A stretch of 33,076 nucleotides of DNA from Protostelium mycophagum (Eukaryota; Evosea; Variosea; Protosteliida; Protosteliaceae), in NCBI GenBank assembly GCA_002081555.1, contig MZNV01002642.1, positions 1 to 33,076 of the forward strand. Direction: 5' to 3'. Numbering within the stretch: position 1 is the stretch's first letter; the number at the start of each line of letters is the position of its first letter. This document shows, one piece after another, positions 31,507 to 33,076 of the stretch. Position numbers and translations under genes: made by a program. Under the pieces are notes generated by a model. The model worked only from the letters and a program-made list of their open reading frames with translations, ran no database searches and was not told where the DNA came from.

Positions 31507-31961
31507 CTCAACCCAAGAATAAATCTTATGACAAGTTTTAGATATTTTTTGGCGCGCTGGCATTTCCGCGGTTGCCGTCAACCAGCGGTTGGGAACACAT
31601 GTTGTCATGACACGGAGTTTAACTCCGCATTTGTTATGACGGGAAGAGTGCCCTCCATCAGCTCTCATGGAAAACAGATCATGCTTGTCCACAGAACGAT
31701 ATCAAACAAAGAGTGATCATTTTCAACTGAACACAGAAGCAAACACATCAACATGTATAACGGAGGATGCGACGCAGCAAACAGAGGAGTGGCTTCCCAG
31801 ATCAGAGAACAGACCCAAATGGGCAGCGAAGTGCGACAGGCGGCAAACAAAGTGGTGCACTGTGACAACAACAGAAGCGATTGCCAAAATAGCGCCAACT
31901 TCCACACCGCTGCAGCAAGAGGAAAATAGGATAGCCGTAATACGCACCTACATAAAGCAGA

Positions 31962-32615
31962 TTATTCAAATTTGAATTTGATATTTTTTTGTTTGGGGGG
32001 CGCGCGATAACGCAGGCATTTTTTGGTGCGGTCAGTGGTTGCCCTGTCTACAATTAGACAAGCATGTTCTATGCACTGTGCGGCAATCAGTGTCTTCAGG
32101 TCGCGCCACGATTTTACAACACCACCCGCAACATTTTCGTACAACAGTTTCAAGTCAGACTCTGACTCGTTGTAGAATATTATTGCGTATTTACAACACG
32201 AATATAATATTGGTGACTTTAATGACTTGAGCCGCTGCACCGCAAAAATTATTGTAATATTATAATGCCTGTACTTACCCACCAGATTCACAAACCATGG
32301 CGTTGCAAAATTGGCGCCAAGACAGTCGTCAAGCACAATAAAGCACGGTGGAAAGCTGCCTGTCTGCTCCTTGGTTGCCACCTGTAAATTAACCAGTTCA
32401 CGCAAAATATTCTCATCATAGCCCGAATATACGTGCGCATCGTCCAGCCACGCGTAATCGTCATTGAAAGCTGCAGACGCAAAAACAACACCATATTTAA
32501 ATTTCTTTTTCAGCAGCAGCTCAGTGATCATGTGACGAATAAAATATGACTTACCTGAGCCAGGTGGTGCAACCAGAAGCCACAGACTTGGGTATGTGAA
32601 TGCTGTCAGTGACAT
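31962..32615 (-). CDS. Polinton-like packaging ATPase (FtsK-HerA/A32 type)
   Basis: A frame of 217 codons with no break. Walker A is LLVAPPGSGKSYF near residue 15 and Walker B is FIVLDDCLG near residue 92. The sensor-like segment NITIIFAVQRLKSL follows, and the C-terminus is basic (RAPPKQKNIKFKFE). This is the layout of the DNA-packaging ATPases of Polintons, virophages and large DNA viruses, which drive DNA into capsids. Length is normal for the family. Confidence 0.85.
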   Translation of the reverse strand: MSLTAFTYPSLWLLVAPPGSGKSYFIRHMITELLLKKKFKYGVVFASAAFNDDYAWLDDAHVYSGYDENILRELVNLQVATKEQTGSFPPCFIVLDDCLGANFATPWFVNLVGKYRHYNITIIFAVQRLKSLKSPILYSCCKYAIIFYNESESDLKLLYENVAGGVVKSWRDLKTLIAAQCIEHACLIVDRATTDRTKKCLRYRAPPKQKNIKFKFE

Positions 32616-32656
32616 AATTTATGTATATATATATATCAATATATATTCTTCCTGCG

Positions 32657-33076
32657 ATGTACACGCGCGAATTAATTGATAAAATAATTGCATATAAACG
32701 CGAAAATATCATACCCAGCAGCTCTGACTCCGCACGTCGACGCTGGATTGCGCACTACAACAACAATTACGCGGTCAAAAATGACCAATTATATTATAAA
32801 GATTTACCTGTGATTGCGGCAGAAGACGCCGACAAAGTGCTGCAAAAATTGTATGATGACCCTGCCACAATTTGCAACGGCCGCGACAGATTTTATCACC
32901 GCGTACAGACGCTGTACGCTGGTATACCAAAAACGCGGGTCATGAATTTTCTAAAATCACAAACCACTTACCAATTGCACCTGCAACCTCCACGCGGAAA
33001 GAAGGTCACGCCTGTTGTCACCAAGCGCCCACTACAACTTGTACAGTGCGACCTGGTAGATATGAGTGATTTGGCG
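32657..33076 (+). CDS. Polinton-like integrase (retroviral-type), cut by the window edge
   Basis: The frame starts at ATG 32657 (MYTRELIDKIIAYKRENI) and is open to the window end (140 codons). The N-terminal region contains FYHRVQTLYAGIPKTRVMNF. The start of the rve catalytic core is visible as RPLQLVQCDLVDMS, whose aspartate fits the first of the DDE residues. The remaining core and chromodomain, if any, lie outside. It is divergent from the ATPase, with 41 bp of AT-rich DNA between them. Confidence 0.8.
   Translation, partial: MYTRELIDKIIAYKRENIIPSSSDSARRRWIAHYNNNYAVKNDQLYYKDLPVIAAEDADKVLQKLYDDPATICNGRDRFYHRVQTLYAGIPKTRVMNFLKSQTTYQLHLQPPRGKKVTPVVTKRPLQLVQCDLVDMSDLA

Larger units (their letters stand above)
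31520..33076. mobile_element. Polinton-like (Maverick) element, entering from the right edge
   Basis: A packaging ATPase and an integrase lie back to back, the gene pair typical of Polintons. The element continues beyond the window, so its terminal repeats, polymerase, protease and capsid genes cannot be seen. The left boundary is uncertain, somewhere between about 31.0 and 31.9 kb; I see no clear terminal repeat. Base composition is richer in GC and CGC words than the flanking DNA. In the visible part I see no breaks, which suggests a young copy. Confidence 0.7.

Noticed and set aside
1-33076. tRNA or rRNA genes
   Set aside because: I saw no cloverleaf with conserved TTC/A-box and B-box words, and no conserved rRNA sequence.

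Overview
This window looks like the nuclear genome of a unicellular, probably ciliated or flagellated, intron-rich eukaryote. I could not fix the lineage. The evidence is dense GT-AG introns (most of the short ones 36-50 nt), eukaryote-only families (PDE6D, mitochondrial carrier, ESF2/ABT1, RhoGAP-like, LRR receptor tyrosine kinase), and degenerate telomere-like CCCTAAA repeats. All gene models were assembled by hand from reading frames and splice sites. In six multi-exon models (receptor kinase, RhoGAP-like, orphan 493 aa, EEP hydrolase, PDE6D, carrier) plus GUK and ESF2, the summed exons are an exact multiple of three, which supports them. Splice coordinates may be off by 1-2 nt.

Layout. 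Positions 1-6.7 kb are gene-poor and repetitive: AT-rich tandem repeats, a TTATTACTGGCGTTT-type minisatellite, a short telomere-like block, a CAG/CTGCAG-rich family present in both orientations, and a perfect 187-bp tandem duplication. A broken type-B DNA polymerase fragment of virus-like element origin lies at 6.8-7.4 kb. From 7.6 to 30.5 kb the DNA is compact and genic. On the minus strand: an LRR receptor tyrosine kinase (25 exons), a coiled-coil/RhoGAP-like protein, a small unknown, an orphan 493-aa protein, PDE6D, a probable membrane protein and a mitochondrial carrier. On the plus strand: a small coiled-coil protein, a secreted endonuclease/exonuclease/phosphatase-fold protein, an RIIa-guanylate kinase fusion, an acidic unknown and ESF2/ABT1. 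From about 31.5 kb to the edge is the start of a Polinton-like element (packaging ATPase and integrase).

How the genes relate. There is no operon. Neighbouring genes often diverge from very short shared promoters (94-128 bp between start codons) or converge with about 215-235 bp between stops. PDE6D and the RIIa-guanylate kinase share such a promoter, and both families have cilium-linked members. The receptor kinase carries a tyrosine-rich tail that suggests phosphotyrosine signalling, and a Rho-GAP-like gene lies just upstream on the same strand.

The most unusual feature is a word, CTACAAC/GTTGTAG, over-represented on both strands in introns and intergenic DNA, often forming the 3' splice site itself.
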